From Scopulariopsis brevicaulis (lineage: Eukaryota; Ascomycota; Sordariomycetes; Microascales; Microascaceae), in assembly GCA_017657125.1 (NCBI GenBank), contig JAGFNX010000286.1:62001-126000 (forward strand): DNA of 64,000 bases, written 5' to 3'. Both the position numbers and the translations under genes were made by a program. The notes under the pieces are model-generated. The model was not told the origin of the DNA and searched no databases. It saw nothing but the letters and a program-made list of their open reading frames with translations. Shown piece by piece: positions 1 through 13,600 of this stretch (within the stretch, counting starts at the first letter, position 1; every line of letters begins with the position of its first letter).

Positions 1-498
1 CTGACCCGGAGCGTACACCATATTCTGTCTCGGCTGTACTGGCTGCTGTGGCGGTGGATGGGCATGATACATCGGCATCGGATAGTACTGCTGCATAGGG
101 AGTCCTTGCTGTGGATAATATGTCGGGATTGCGGCCGCAACGCCCGGTATGCCATATTGGACGGGTTGGAATAGTTGCGTTGGCATTGCGGACGTAACCA
201 CCGGGTATAACCCGTGCTGGGGCTGCGCACCAGGATGGTAAGGGGTACTGTAGCCAGGATGTGGTAGAGCTGTAGCCATGCCATCCATGCTGAAGGACGA
301 GTGCCGGTTGGCTGACGACAGTGTCATATCAAACTGGGAGACGAAGGCATTGTTCGGCGAAGCGTCGTGAGGCTGGAGCGGCGGGCCTGAAGCAGTCGGC
401 GATTGTGTCGGAGGGGACATGGTTGAGTGACCGCTTGCAATAGCCGGCGCCTGTTGGGCATCCTGTGAGCCACGGCTTGTGTGCGGAACATCTCCCAT
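1..498 (-). CDS. N-terminal part of a Pro/Gln/Tyr-rich protein, truncated by the window edge
   Basis: An open frame reads leftward from an ATG at 498 through 166 codons without a stop and leaves the window. It starts MGDVPHTSRGSQDAQQ and is rich in Pro, Gln, Ser, Tyr and Met, with segments such as YYPQQGLPMQQYYPMPMY. No folded domain, signal peptide or membrane segment is visible, so this looks like a disordered N-terminus. Such N-termini are common on fungal RNA-binding proteins and transcription regulators, but the diagnostic domain would lie outside the window and I do not assign a family. The frame is closed upstream by a TAG at about 544, which also sits in a possible CTAG acceptor, so the true start could lie in an upstream exon. 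Confidence 0.6.
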   Translation of the reverse strand, partial: MGDVPHTSRGSQDAQQAPAIASGHSTMSPPTQSPTASGPPLQPHDASPNNAFVSQFDMTLSSANRHSSFSMDGMATALPHPGYSTPYHPGAQPQHGLYPVVTSAMPTQLFQPVQYGIPGVAAAIPTYYPQQGLPMQQYYPMPMYHAHPPPQQPVQPRQNMVYAPGQ

Positions 499-3400
499 TT
501 GAAGGTCGACCGTGGTGGCGGGGCGCGCTCCAGAGACGGGAATCTAGTGAGGTACCGGTTAAGAGGATAAGAGGAACGGGCTTCAACGTCCCTTCCCGCT
601 AGACCTTGACCCTAGACCGCTGGCCAGATTTGAGTATTTGACGTTTTGCGGTCCGGATAAGCTCAATGCGATCCGTCTGAAGATCAAACTGAGGGTATGA
701 AAACGGCAAGACTTACTAGAGATTGTGCTGGGTAGGAGCCGGTTCACTTAATCGAAGCGCAAATCCCTTGGCAGTGGCGACGAGGTGGGAGGATATATGT
801 CGATAAAAGTCGCACTAGTATGTCAGGAGATGAGCGAGGGAGATTGAATGGCTTTGGGCATTGTGGTAGTTAAAAGAGCGGAGGAGTGTTGCGAGAGGTC
901 AGTTGGCTATGCGAAGTGTGTGGCTCAAGTTAGCACCCAACGGTGGAGTACACAGATGAGGGCTCCTGCCGTCAGAATAACAAGGGCTCCCTGACACTTG
1001 TGCTCCGCGAACGATTACCACGATGGAACGCCAATCCCTTGAAGGCCCTTGAAGGCCTCATGATGGCACCTCGGCCTGTGCCGAGAGGTACAGGAGCCAT
1101 GGGACGTAATGTGGAGGCACCACTTGGCGCCTAGATATCATACACGCCGTTTTGCATTCTGGGCATCTCTACTTGGAGAGTAGGGACGGGGACGGGCTGG
1201 CGAATGGAGTAGGGTATGCTGGTACTTACAATTTGCTCAGGAGTGCTGGGCCCGGGGGGATAGCCCGAAGAATCTTCTCGGCCCCCAAGACTGGCCAGAG
1301 CGGCTTTGGAAATTTAAGACAAGGGCTTGTTCTCAGTGCCTAGACCCGCCTTCCGCGGTTCTCGGGGGTAGGGCTATGGTAGGCTGGGCAATAATACCAC
1401 TAATGCAACGCATCGGCCATCGAGATTGTACGGTGCCCCCGGTCAACCACTCGCTGAGTTATAAAGGCCACAGGAGACTCACCCGCGCGCCTACTGATGC
1501 CGGAGTACAGCGGTGGGGAGCAGCTTGGAAGGCAATGGAATATGCTCCTGGGTGCGCGGCTCTGGCCGACAGGAGTGACGCAATGCGAGCACTGGGAATC
1601 CAATTGAGCTTCCTCGATGAGTGTGACGACAGACAGGTTAAGAAATGACGATTAAGAAGTCAACTGGGGTCGGATTGGGATAGAGGACCCAGACACCTCG
1701 GGGGGCAAGTACAATGACCAGTGTGGGATCGAGAAGAGGAAACCCACTGCCCCGGCTCCTCGCGCGACCACGGTGGATGCCTAGTTAGATGGGAAAGAGC
1801 AGGGTATCGGTACATGAGATGTGTGCGGGTGACCTCCACCACAGCCCCCAGAAGGCAAGAGCGAATGGTAGGATACCAGTACGGCCTTCCGCAACCGGCA
1901 GACGGGCTCAAGTGGAGTGTGTTCGTGCAGTGTAAGTAGCGGTCCGGTGCCCATTGCCGAGCCTGTAGAACAGTACATAACTTGTACACGCCCAGGAAAC
2001 ACGTCGCCGGCACTGGGCGATTCCGCCGGCGGGAGGAAGGGGCCCGGTGGGGGGTATTGCGTCAAACCACCCGGGGGGCGAGTGCAAGACTTGGCCTTGC
2101 CACCGTGCGACACTTGGGCACCGCAGGGCTAGCAAGTTGGGTAATCGGCGGGGCACGAATCCTTGACAAGGTCCCGGAGGCGAAGGGTCTCGGAGGGTGG
2201 ATGCCACCTAATGTGGGCTTTGGAGAAAAACTGGGCCACAGGACGGCACCTGCATCGGGTCGAGAGAGCCACCACCCACTTAGTGTCCCTAGGAAAATGG
2301 AAAGGCTCGATAGGATGCCGAATACACGGTGTCCCCGCTAGACTACTGACACTAGCATCGTTTGCGAGAATAGTTCCGTGCCTGTGGTAGGGGATATACG
2401 GAAGGGTTCTAGAAGACACAGGGGGTAATACTGGTAGAGGGCCTGTGAAGACAAACACACCTGTGTCTCGACAGTAATACCTTTTTAACACCGGGCTAAT
2501 GGGGTCCTCGAGCGGTGAAAGAGGGAAGATACCTACGTCGTGAGACCTGAAGGAGGAAGGTCCCGAGGGGATGTTACTCTTCCTCGAACAACCGCAGGAC
2601 GGAATGCGCGAGGTGGACTTCTAGTGAGCATTTACCACAACCCCGCCGCCGCCGCTTACAAGCTACGCCTTCCAAAGGCCCTTAGGGCAGAAGGCGGCTC
2701 GGAGCTGAGGGTTTCGAGGTGATGGAAGCGAGGCAGAGCTACAAGTATGTACCTCGGGTCGGATGCGTGCTGAAAGGGGAGTGAGGCTGGGTTTGTTGGT
2801 GGGGACGCTGAGAGCAACCCAATTGCGTACTCGACATACTGAGGCGCTCGCTGACTGCTCAGGCCCTTAGGCCCTGATTTCGAGTAAATCTGTATATCTG
2901 AGTCGTCAAAGACTCTGCCTCTTATGTACTTGTACGTCTAGACACGCTCTATAAGACACGCTTGTGCACGTATTCTCCGCTCTTTGCCGATTCAATGGAA
3001 GGTATGGTCTCCTAGAGATACTTGCACATCCACATGGAGCCTCGAATACCCCCCCGCCCCCCCCTCTTCCTCCACTGAATTAAAGGCAAAGGTGTGGGGG
3101 TCCTACGCTGCACTATTAACAGCCGCACATGCCCACACCAGTACAGACAGGGGCGTGCTGAGACGATCGGGAGGTCTTCCCAACCTCTTTTGAGGTGTTG
3201 TGGGGACCGTGGGGAGCCCGTACCGGCTGTTAGTCCCACACCTGTGAAGTACCGAGTAGAGTGGAGCCAGTGCCACTATTGGCTACTTGAAGGAGTCGGA
3301 GTAGTGTAAAAACCCCAAGGCCAGGAATGTCCCGATAACCAAGACCTCACCGGATCTGGGGCCATACTGAGTGCGACTGCTGGGCACGAAGGCTCCAAGA

Positions 3401-6256
3401 CACTTCGAGTCCGCCACCTACTCTGGGGGATTGGGTGGGGGGGCGAGGGGGGTGAGATCTTGTTAGGCATTGCACCTGCACGAATTTGGCAGGGGTGGTT
3501 CCAGCTAGACAGGGATGGTGTGGAGCGGGGCACCCCCCCCCCCCCCGGGAGACAGCGCTTGGTGGGGCCGATGATACGAGGACTTTGGAGCAATGGTGGC
3601 AGTGCGCCTCAGAGAGCCAGTTCTTTTGTGGCGAAAATGCCGGCGCCGCCGCTAAATTGGGCAATATTGGCTCGCGTACGGCGCAGGCCGCGGAATAGTA
3701 ATCTCGGGCCGGGCATTGGACTTGGCCGAGGGGGGCGCCGAGAGCCTGCGAGGCATTGCCTCTTCGGGGCCTAGTCTCGTGCTGGCGCCACATAGATCGC
3801 GATAAGCCCGGGCCCAAACAAGACCCCTAACGCCTTTTCGGGGCACGTCCGTCCGCGATGGAAACTGGCTCGGGCCAAGACTGAAGATCGATGCCGGTCG
3901 GGCCGTCCAATGTCGCCGGCGAAATCGAAGTCCTCGGCACGCTTCGTACAGGGAGGGAAGAGACTTCATGCAGCTGCGCCGACAATCGAGATTCAGGCGC
4001 CTCCCGATCGCCAATATCCCGAGTACAGATAGGTCCTGTGGGCTCGCATGTAAATTGAAGCTCAACAAGCTTTAATATCCGGCAAGAATTAACCACCCAG
4101 AGTCCGTCCCCGAGCTAGAGCTGCCCCACCCTCTAAAACGCCCAACAAGTATTATTACCTCGTGGTGTGCCGGAATCGCAGGTACAAGCAGCTACTGGCA
4201 TTTTCTCGCCCCCCGCGATACCAGTACAGTGTCTGTGCAAGATGGCACGTGCCTTGCAAGTTGAAGACCAGGGCTTGCTGCAATGACGTGGCGATATCTT
4301 TCACTCGGTCGGAGCAGCTCCGCGTCTTCCTTTCGAGGCCATTCCAGTATTTCCTGGGCGGCGGCTAAGTATGCACTACCGCAGCGGTACTAGCATTACC
4401 GAGTAAGTGGACTTTAGCCACGGCGCAGAAACCTTTACGGAGCGTTAGTCCGCCCGTGCCTGAATGTGTTACACCGACAAGGCGAGCTAGCAACAGCCTT
4501 GGCCGTGGTAATCTCCGCCGCCCGTGCCTGCGCCCGGAAGCCTTCGCCGGGTAGGAGCTAATGGGGCGGAAGTGCTCCGTCCAGGTCGCCAGCCGGACGG
4601 TTTGTTCCGGTAAGGTTTGGCCGGGGGTCCAAACGCTCTGCACAACGGGAAGGAGATGGCCCCTGGCCAACTGGTAGACGATCTTGAGAAGCTCTGACTG
4701 AAGCGCCTCACACGGGACCCGGAGAAGCAAAAGGGGTAGTCCCGCATATGCGCCGCTGTCTGCCGTTATCTTGGCATAACCATTCGCCACCCCCCTAGAC
4801 TAATAGTACTTGTAGCCGTTGAACTCCAACGGTCCGTGACCCGCCATGTTAGGGTACGCCACATGATACATAGTACAGACCTCGCACAAAGACGCCCACG
4901 AGGTAGTCGATCGCTGACCGCATCCGCTTGTCGCGACGCCTCTTGCGTCCTGGCCTGGCTTCGATAGTTTAATGCGAGGTACCAATCACGTTGGTACTTA
5001 TGACGACATGGTAACCCACTCGCTCAGGAGGAAGCCGCAGCTGGTTCGATGACATATCCCCTGTGACCTCAACAGCGGAGCCAACCCTGTCCCCTGTAGA
5101 CCTAGCTTTCAAGATCCGCCGGCAACTTGCATGATATATCGTCATGGCGCCGGGGACCCGAGGACCCGAAGTGCCCTTTGAAGGGTCTCAAAGGTTCTAG
5201 ACTCTTCACGTGAGCCTTCCTCGTTAGGCAACGCTTCCCTTGCTGGTATTCCAGATGCTGTCGCAGCTATATCGCTATTCTATCACTAGACCCTCGCTCG
5301 CCTGTATGCCGCCTTGACGCCATGAAGGCTTCGTGTTCTCGCCCATTTCGAGTGAACCCCCACAACCCCCACGGAGTGCCTTAACTGTCATTAAGTACAA
5401 CTGCAGGAAGGAGACGGTGTGCAGTTGTAAGTCATGTGCCCTGAGTACTGCTAGTGCCCCTCGCCTAGTCGGAGTGATTACCAGGCCTTCGGCTGTTCGA
5501 GTAACAAAGTTGGTTTGCGCTCCTCAACCGCTCAACCGGGACTTTCAACGCCTCCAAGAACCAATGACAAAGACCTAAGAAACACTTGTTGTATTTCGCA
5601 ACGCAGGCCGCCAATTGCTCTTGTAGTCAAGATAAGCTATCCTGTCTCATGGCCCTATCTAACCACATTGGGCTGGGCGACGAGACTATGTAGAAGATAA
5701 TAACTGCAAGACCGGACACAAACGAGATCCATACGGGTAGATGCGGCGGAGGCGGTCATCGATCCATCGCCAGGATGACACTTACCCAAAACCACAACCA
5801 CAAAACTACGGCCAACGCTCGTCACCATCCCGTCGCCCGTCCCAATGTCTGGGCCCCCGTGTAAGACATGTAGGTTCTATTACTCCAGGGAAAGGCGAAC
5901 ACTGCCTTATGACACGCATTGGACAGGTGGCAGACAGAGAAGCTGCTGATGGTCAAGGTCCAATGCCTTAGAAAAGACTTAGCTTCCCGCACGAATGTCA
6001 TAGCTGCCGATCTCCAATGACCAGACCACGCACCCGCACGCCTTGCCAACGCCAGCCCATTCGGGGCCCCGCGTCATGTACCGGGCTTTGAATAACGGCC
6101 GACACTAGGGCACCTACAAGTGGATGAGGTTCCAGGGATACAGAAAGATAGGAAGCACCATCGGAGCATCAGGGTCATGACCGAGTCGTATTGGCAAAAT
6201 CGACATAAACGTAGTTTGTTATACAGCGACCTCCGCAAACTCACTCCAGCCAGCTC
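499..6256. other. 5.7-kb stretch with no recognisable gene
   Basis: All frames on both strands are broken into pieces of at most about 156 codons, none with a recognisable motif or family-like composition. I saw no tRNA T-loop consensus, rRNA, telomere-type repeat, terminal repeats or reverse-transcriptase motif. It is not AT-rich, so there is no obvious RIP signature. It contains a 14-C run at 3533-3546. The only faintly protein-like pieces lie at 3827-4096 and 4365-4790 on the minus strand (see findings). Confidence 0.6.
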
Positions 6257-7099
6257 TTAATCCTTCTTGAGAGGCATTACAATCTCCTCAACACCGTCCG
6301 CCGTGACAACCATCATCTGAAGGCCATCGCCAACCTCGATGTGGCGCTCAACCGCGCCGTCGAAGGCATCCTTGACCAAGTTCTCAACCTGGCTCCGCGA
6401 GAGGGGAGCCACTTCCCGCTCCTGGAGCGCGTGGCCCTCCCCGCTGCCGGGTATGAACTGGTTGTGGAAGTTGACCTGGTTGTCCAAGAACGGCATGATC
6501 AAGCTGCCAGCCGCCCCTCCGGCGCGGCACTGCTCCCTCTCGTAGCTCCCGACGGGGTCGTAAGAGTACACGGCGCCCGTCCCGTCCTCGGCAATGCCGC
6601 CGAGAATGGCGTGCGAGTAGTAGGGGAAGAAGCGCTTCGAGTAGAGGATTGTCGCGAGGCGCTGCGCGCAGGCCTTGACGGAGATGGGCTTCCCGTGGCG
6701 GTACTGGTACATCTTGCAAACGGAGTCGAGACGGTCCTTGAGGGCTTCGCCGTCGGCAGCGAACCCGACAACCGAGAGGACTATCCTGGCATCATCCTGG
6801 GACGACGAGGTGCCGCCGATCTTGAAGACCTTGGCGTGGGTCCTGCTGTTGATGGAATATCCGGAGGTGTGTCGGGTGTCGCCTGCAACGACCACGAAGT
6901 CCTTGCCGGCGATCGCGAGGGTGGAGCCGCCGTTATCCGTGTAGCTAGTCTATTGTTAGGGAGGAACCCGTATCGGGTCAGGGATGACGTACGGGTTGAA
7001 TCGATGCTCCCTGAAGTTGCCGTTCGCTGCGGTGGGGGCATCGGAGAAGGAGTAGTTGGGCCCGTTCATCACGGGGTTCTGACTGAACATGGCTGCCAT
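6257..7099 (-). CDS. PRE7: 20S proteasome subunit beta-6
   Basis: Two exons, 6993-7099 and 6257-6944, joined across a 48-bp intron (GTACGT donor, CTAG acceptor), give 264 residues. The protein is a non-catalytic beta subunit of the 20S core particle (yeast Pre7, human PSMB1). The family signature is clear: FNPYTDNGGSTLAIAGKDF, then AGDTRHTSGYSINSR, FFPYYSHAILGG, DPVGSYEREQCRAGGAAGSL and FLDNQVNFHNQ. Like other beta-6 subunits it has a short N-terminal extension and no processed N-terminal Thr nucleophile. The junction codon restores the conserved NPY motif, which supports the intron. It diverges from STT4 across 541 bp. Length and sequence match the family well. Confidence 0.97.
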
Positions 7100-7640
7100 G
7101 GTGGCTAGGAGCGTGTCTGCTGTCCTTGTATGGGCTCGGTATCGCAGTTTCGAGGGTGGCCTGAGCTATGGCTCAGGTTTATAGCTGGATTAGGCTGATG
7201 TGGATGGATGGAGATGCTCTGGCTCGGGTGAGGCGCCGGATCGATGTGGTTGCGCAGGCAGCTGGCGCACGCGTTCCTCCTGCAGCCTTGCCCAGCTTCC
7301 ACCAGCTGCAGGGGGTAGCTTAGCTGCCCGATGACTAAGCTAATAACTTTGGCCCCCCGACAACAACCAATGCAGATATCCAACTAAGGGTCCATTCGTT
7401 AAATCGACGAGGTCGACAGGTTGGGCTTCGATGCAAGTGCGAGTGCAGCTTCAAAGAAGCGGCTTCAACTATTCCGCGAAGAGGGACGTTTTTCACTCAT
7501 TGACGCTGCCGCGCCGTAGCTGAACTTCGGTCCCCTCGGTCCCCTCGGGCCAACGCGCTTAAATCCCAACACGCCTTTGCGCCCTTAGCATCGAGTCGAA
7601 AGGGGGAATCTCGAGCCGGCGGTTCTTCCAGCCCACCAAG
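7100..7640. promoter_or_regulatory. Shared divergent promoter interval of PRE7 and STT4
   Basis: This 541-bp interval separates the start codons of the minus-strand proteasome gene and the plus-strand PI4-kinase, so it must hold both promoters and leaders. I saw no clear TATA box and no proteasome control element (GGTGGCAAA) on either strand. Confidence 0.5.
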
Positions 7641-10600
7641 ATGGCGAGGGACATCAGGCAGCGCGCGCTGCAAAAGATTGCCTCTCTTTCGGCCGCGAGC
7701 TCGTCGCTGACATATGACCGCTCCGACTTCGATCGGCTGTGCAAGGCCTGCCATGGCGGCCACAGAGGAAGGGACTACAGCAATGGCTACCAGACATCGG
7801 CGCGATCTCCCATGGTACGGCCTGTCTATCTTACCGGGAACATATATGCTGGATACAACGGTTCCCACAGTAGCTAATGTGGTCTCTTCCCATAGTCTAT
7901 CCGCGAGTACGAAGTCCTGATCGCCCTGTGTAAAGCCGCGCCGAGTGTCCGCAACGGCCAGAACGCGCAACGCCTCGTGCACCAACTAGCGCCATACATA
8001 CTTGAGGCTCATGCCCAGCCGTTCGTTCCTTCGCCCTACTTCCGAAACATCGAGCCGTCCCCAACCGAGGCACTTGCCTTCCATACGACCGCCGCGCTCC
8101 TTGTCCTGGGAAACAACTACGAGGACCTAGAGGGTAAGGTCACCGAGGGCACATACGGGTTCCTCAATGCCTGCTCCGCGGCTGCCGATAAGGTCATCTT
8201 CCGCCAGACGGAAGATGCCGAGAGCTCGAACGTGGAGGACGCAATTAGAACCGCGACCATTGCCGTTGCCCTCCTGGGCTTCATGGATGCCGCCTCCGCT
8301 CAGGTTGATTTCTGGAGAGTTGGGGGGAGGCTCACCTTGGTCAAGCGGATCCGGGATATAATGACCGGGTCGTTCCTCCTGGCCGTTGAAAAGGCCTTCT
8401 CGACTCTGCGGAACGTGCATACGAATGACCGGAATGTCAAAGAGTGGAGGCATCATCTTCGCCACTACTCTGCCACTGGCCGGCCGCTCGGAGCCATGCT
8501 CCTGCAGCGCAGCTTCTCGTGGCTTCTCGTTTCCGTGACGTCCCTCCTGGTGGTCGACGCTGGCCCGTTGCGACAGGGCCACGTTCTCGATATCCTTGCT
8601 TCAGGGCAAGGCCAACTCCGACCCATGTCGTCTTCGAGCTCAGAGGTGGATTTCAAATCCGTCGAGATCTATGCGAGCATCATCGCGAGCCAGATGGATT
8701 ATCTCGAAGCGTCGTCTGATTTTGATAAGCAGCTTGCATCGTCTTGGCAGCAGAAGATGGCATTTGCCGTCAAAGCCTCGTCTCTGATTAGCTATCTCAT
8801 CTGCTCGGTTCTCAACGAGGAGGCTGCTGACGCGGATACTCTAATGTCGTGGCTAGAGGATGTTCTAGCAGATCCAGTGCAGATGGCGGACGAGGATCTG
8901 GCTACTGCGGTGCTCAAGAGCATGGCATTGATCGCCAGAGTCTCTCCTTCGCTCTCCACCGGCATCAGCCGCCTTCTCCCTCGATTCATTGTCCAGTCTG
9001 CAAGCAACTCCAGTGTCGTAACCACCGCCTCCAACTCTCTCGCCGCGGTGCTGGGGATGCTCTCCAAAGACTCTGTCATCACCACCATGTATACGCTTGG
9101 CAACGTGCTCAGTCCCGGACCTGGTCGCGAGGCTGCGGATGGCATCAACGGTGAGGTGGGGGCCGAAAATGCAGCAATCCCAGTCTACGCTGGTCGGCAT
9201 TCGACTGGAAGCACCATCTCGGTTCAACTCAACGGCGAGGGTGATACGACCGTGGTGTACGGGAACGTGGTCCAAGCAGTCTGCGGCATCGCCGAGGCGT
9301 CGCAGGATGAAAAAATTACAGCACTTGCTCAGTCGATGCTTTTGCAGAAGATTGGAAAGGTCAACAGTGTTGTTGACGCTCAGATTATAAGGGGCGCTGC
9401 AGCCCTATCGCTTAAGGGTGGCCAACTTGAGTTCCGCGCCTTGCTGAAGATGTATGCTCGGATATGTCATATGGCAGTGGCAGAGCGCCAGGAGCATATC
9501 CTTGTTGCCGTAAGTTTCGTCTACTACCGCAATTGCAGAGCATCTACTTACCGCAGTCTAGGTCATGGATGCGCGCTGTCACATATCAGCCAACCTTCGT
9601 CCCGACTCGTCCTTGTTTGACATTTACTGGGAGCATCTTCTCGATACTATCATTGCGGTTGGCGATGTGCCCCAATCGAGCCATAGCAAAGACTTCGATG
9701 TGCAGCTCGCCGCCCAGGACATTGCTCAGCTACTTCGTCCTCTGGCCGTGTTTATGGCCTCGAATGACATGTCTGTCGACGCCATAACGGAGGACGAGTC
9801 CCACGTTTTGCTTCGGGATGCTTGGTTCAACATCGTCGTCCACGGATTCCTGCCTACGAGTGACATCGGAAGCAAGTGGATTAGCGAGTTGCGAATCATG
9901 GCCGTCCACTCTCCTCCCCTAGTTGCAGAGCAGCGTGGGGAACAAGTGGAAAGCGACATTGAGCTCAACACGGTGCTCCGCCGAGGCATGTCCACGGAAC
10001 GCGACATGTTGCAGAAGAAACACCTAAGTGATCTCCTACCGTCCAAAGCTTCTGAGATCAGGAACCTGAGCTACAGGAAAGTTATCTTCCTGCAGGCGGC
10101 ATATCTCGTGGAGAGTCTTCGCGCCGACTCGGGCGACTGCACCAAGGCTCTTTCATACTTCCTGGAGCCCAGCATGAGTGGCGCTGTCAGCAGCACCATG
10201 GAGGCCGTCGCTGCCGCGGTGGTCGATAAGTACCTCAAGCGAACGATCATGGGTAACGACGCCGCATTCACCTCTCAATACGTTGCGGTTCAACTAGCAT
10301 CCATTTTCTGCAGCTGCTGTCACCGGATTGAGCGTGTACAACAAGCTGCCTTCGTGTGCGCCGACCGAATCGTCCGGGAGGTGCCGTCGGCGCTCTGCCA
10401 CAGGTCATCGCTCTTTGCTCTTTTGGAACTGTTGACTCTGATGTGGACGAGCTGCATGGAGGAGGACACGGACTTGTACGACCCGCAGTCCGTCTTCACG
10501 TCGCGCCTCGGCAAGGTGACCGTCGAGCTGTCCCACGATTACGACTTCCGGAGACAGACACTCGGGATACTCAGCAAGAAGGCAAAGACTTGGGTCTCTA

Positions 10601-13600
10601 CTGCCATTAACCTTGCGCCGCAGGATGTCAAGGGTCTTTTGCAGACGTACCTCTCCGAGTGGTTCGATGAGGGTGCCTACGGTCATACCTCGTACGGGAG
10701 ATCGTTCGCCCTGGAGCTGGGATCATTGATCCCCACCACCGACCATCGTCTGCAGTCCATAGAGCCCGTCGGCAACTTTAGGGTCAATGCCTCGTCAGAC
10801 TTCATTGCTCAGTACACGACACGGCAGGAATACAGGTACGGAGAGATCATGCCTGACCGGGGGTTGGAGCTCATGAGCTTCATGAACGTCAACCAGCGCG
10901 CTTCCTTCGTGCAGGCGTCCTCGAGCGACAGCGCCAACGCCGCGACGGCCTTGGCGCATCTCGAGGCCCGACTTCTCAGCAAGAAAGCAACGCCCTTGGA
11001 GGAGGTCCGCGCCATCCTGCGCAGAGCCGCGGCCCTGCTTTGCCGGAGCAAGCGGGATGAGTCGTCTGTCGTCCAGCATCTCGTTTCCATTCCCTTTGCG
11101 ATGTTTACGAAGCAGTCGATCAAGCTCGGCGCTTCGCTGTGGCTTGGTGTCATAAATGAGAACCCGAGACTAGAACCTCGTCTTCTCACCGAGATCGTTC
11201 TGCAATGGGAGTCCACGATACGGCGTCGTCTTGGTCTCTTCAACCCGGCCGTAACGTAGGTTACAATGCCCTTCCAGAGTCCGCGGCTACAGCAGGAGCT
11301 GACCATATGCACATCTAGGCAAACTAATCCTTTCTTCCTCAAGAAAGAGCTCGCACCTAGCGATCATGCGGCGGTAGCTAAACGCAAGGAGTCGGTTCAC
11401 GATCTCCTGTCCCCCCACGGGTGGTTGATCTCGTTCCTACAGAGCCATTTCAATGCCACCCGTCTCGGCAGTCCGGACATCCAGAAGATCTTCCTCCGCT
11501 TCGTGGACGTCACCCTCGACGCCATTAAGGTCTCGACCCAACATCCGCTCGCTCGGAAGCTACGCCTCGAAGTCATCCTGTTCGGCCTCCGGGTTCTCCG
11601 TGCCTGCACGACTATCGGAGCGATTGCTGAGTGGCGGCTCAAGGACAAGATATTGTCGGCGGCGCTGAGCTGGTTCAAGTTTGCCCCGCAATACTCGTTT
11701 GGCAATAATGTTCTCCAGGTGAAAACGGAATTGCGCCTCCTCGCGGATGTTCTGGCTGCCATGAAGCCTGTATCAGCGATTGGCACTCACACTGTCGGCA
11801 ATGCGAAGTCTCTGCACGCTAAGGAGCAGCTCCTCACGGTCCTTCTCGAGAATGAGCAGGCAAGGCTGGCCGTGTGGCTAAATCCTATAGACGAGAGCCC
11901 CAAGTCGCACGCTTTTGGAAGCAAGATGCCGAGGAATGCCCTCGAAGTGAGTCGCTTCCTCCCCTCCCTTGCCCATCCCGTTATCCGCAAGACTCGGAGG
12001 CTAAATACGTCGTCATTACAGTCTTTGCTAGTGTCATTGGTTCGCACTGCATGGAGTGAAAGCCCTACGCTTGCGGTGGAGCTTGTGAACAGGTTCCCAT
12101 TTCCGAGGCTTCACACTGAGGTGCGGTGGCTGCTTCTGAATGTTCCGGCGAAGGCCGTGCATGAGCCCGAGGCGCTCCCGATCCTGCTACAGGATAGACT
12201 GCCGAGCGACGTCAATTTCCTCCAGCTCAAGGTTCGTTTGACTACCCGCGTTTCAAGCCAGAATTGCCTCCTCCCTTATAGGCTGCTCGACTGCTTACAC
12301 CATGAATAGCACCTGCTCTACTGGGCGTCGGTAGACCCGATCACGGCGGTCACACTCTTTACCCCAGCATATCAGAACCACCCGTTCATCATCCAGTATG
12401 CGATGAGGGCGCTCGAGTTCCACTCGGTTGATGTCACGTTCTTCTACGTGCCCCAGATTGTGCAGACCCTAAGATACGACGCGCTTGGCTATGTAGAGCG
12501 TTACATCTTGGAAACCGCACAGTTCTCCCAGCTATTTGCTCACCAGATCATTTGGAACATGAAGGCCAATTCGTACAAGGACGACAATGCCCAGATTGTA
12601 AGTTATTTCGACTCGCCGTGTTCCCCGTCCCCGTTGACGGCTGTTCGGGGCTAACATACATGTACCTACAGGAGGATGCTATCAAACCCACTCTGGATGG
12701 CGTCATGAACAGAATGGTGACCAGCTTCAGCTCGACGGACCGAGACTACTACGAACGAGAGTTCGCCTTCTTCGACGAGGTTACGGGCATCTCAGGGAAG
12801 CTGAAGCCTTTCATCAAGAGATCGAAGCCCGAGAAGAAGCAGAAGATCGAAGAGGAGCTCCGCAAGATCAAGGTAGCGGTCGGGGTCTACCTGCCCTGTA
12901 ACCCCGACGGCGTCGTGATCGGCATCGACCGCAAGTCGGGGAAGCCCCTGCAGAGCCACGCCAAGGCGCCGTATATGGCCACGTTCAGGGTGAAGAAGCC
13001 TCAGGGCGCGGGGGACGAGCAGCTGGAGCAGCTGGAGGAGGACATGAAGAAGGGCAAGGAGTCCGAGGAGAACGCCGTCGAGCTGTGGCAGTCGGCCATC
13101 TTCAAGGTCGGCGACGACTGCCGGCAGGACGTCCTCGCGCTGCAGATGATCGCCGCGTTCCGGAGCATCTTCCAGACGGTGGGGCTGGACGTCTACGTCT
13201 ACCCGTACAGGGTGACGGCCACGGCGCCGGGGTGCGGCGTGATCGAGGTGCTCCCCAACTCCATCTCGCGCGACATGCTGGGCCGCGAGGCGGTCAACGG
13301 GCTGTACGACTACTTCATCTCCAAGTACGGCAACGAGGACTCGCTGCGGTTCCAGAAGGCGCGCAACAATTTCGTCAAGAGCATGGCGGCCTACTCGGTC
13401 ATCTCGTTCCTGCTGCAGTTCAAGGACCGGCACAACGGCAACATCATGATCGACGACGCGGGCCACATCCTCCACATCGACTTTGGCTTCTGCTTCGACG
13501 TGGCGCCGGGCGGCATCCGGTTCGAGCGCGCGCCGTTCAAGCTCACGGGCGAGATGATGGCCGTCATGGGAGGGAGCACCGAGACGCAGCCGTTCAGGTG

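Noticed and set aside
5041..5060. GGTTCGATGAC-type sequences as tRNA B-boxes
   Set aside because: They miss the conserved final C, and no cloverleaf arms or A-box lie at the right distance. Similar hits in VMA5 (about 61975) and the 52.3-53.4 kb gene (about 53296) are inside exons.
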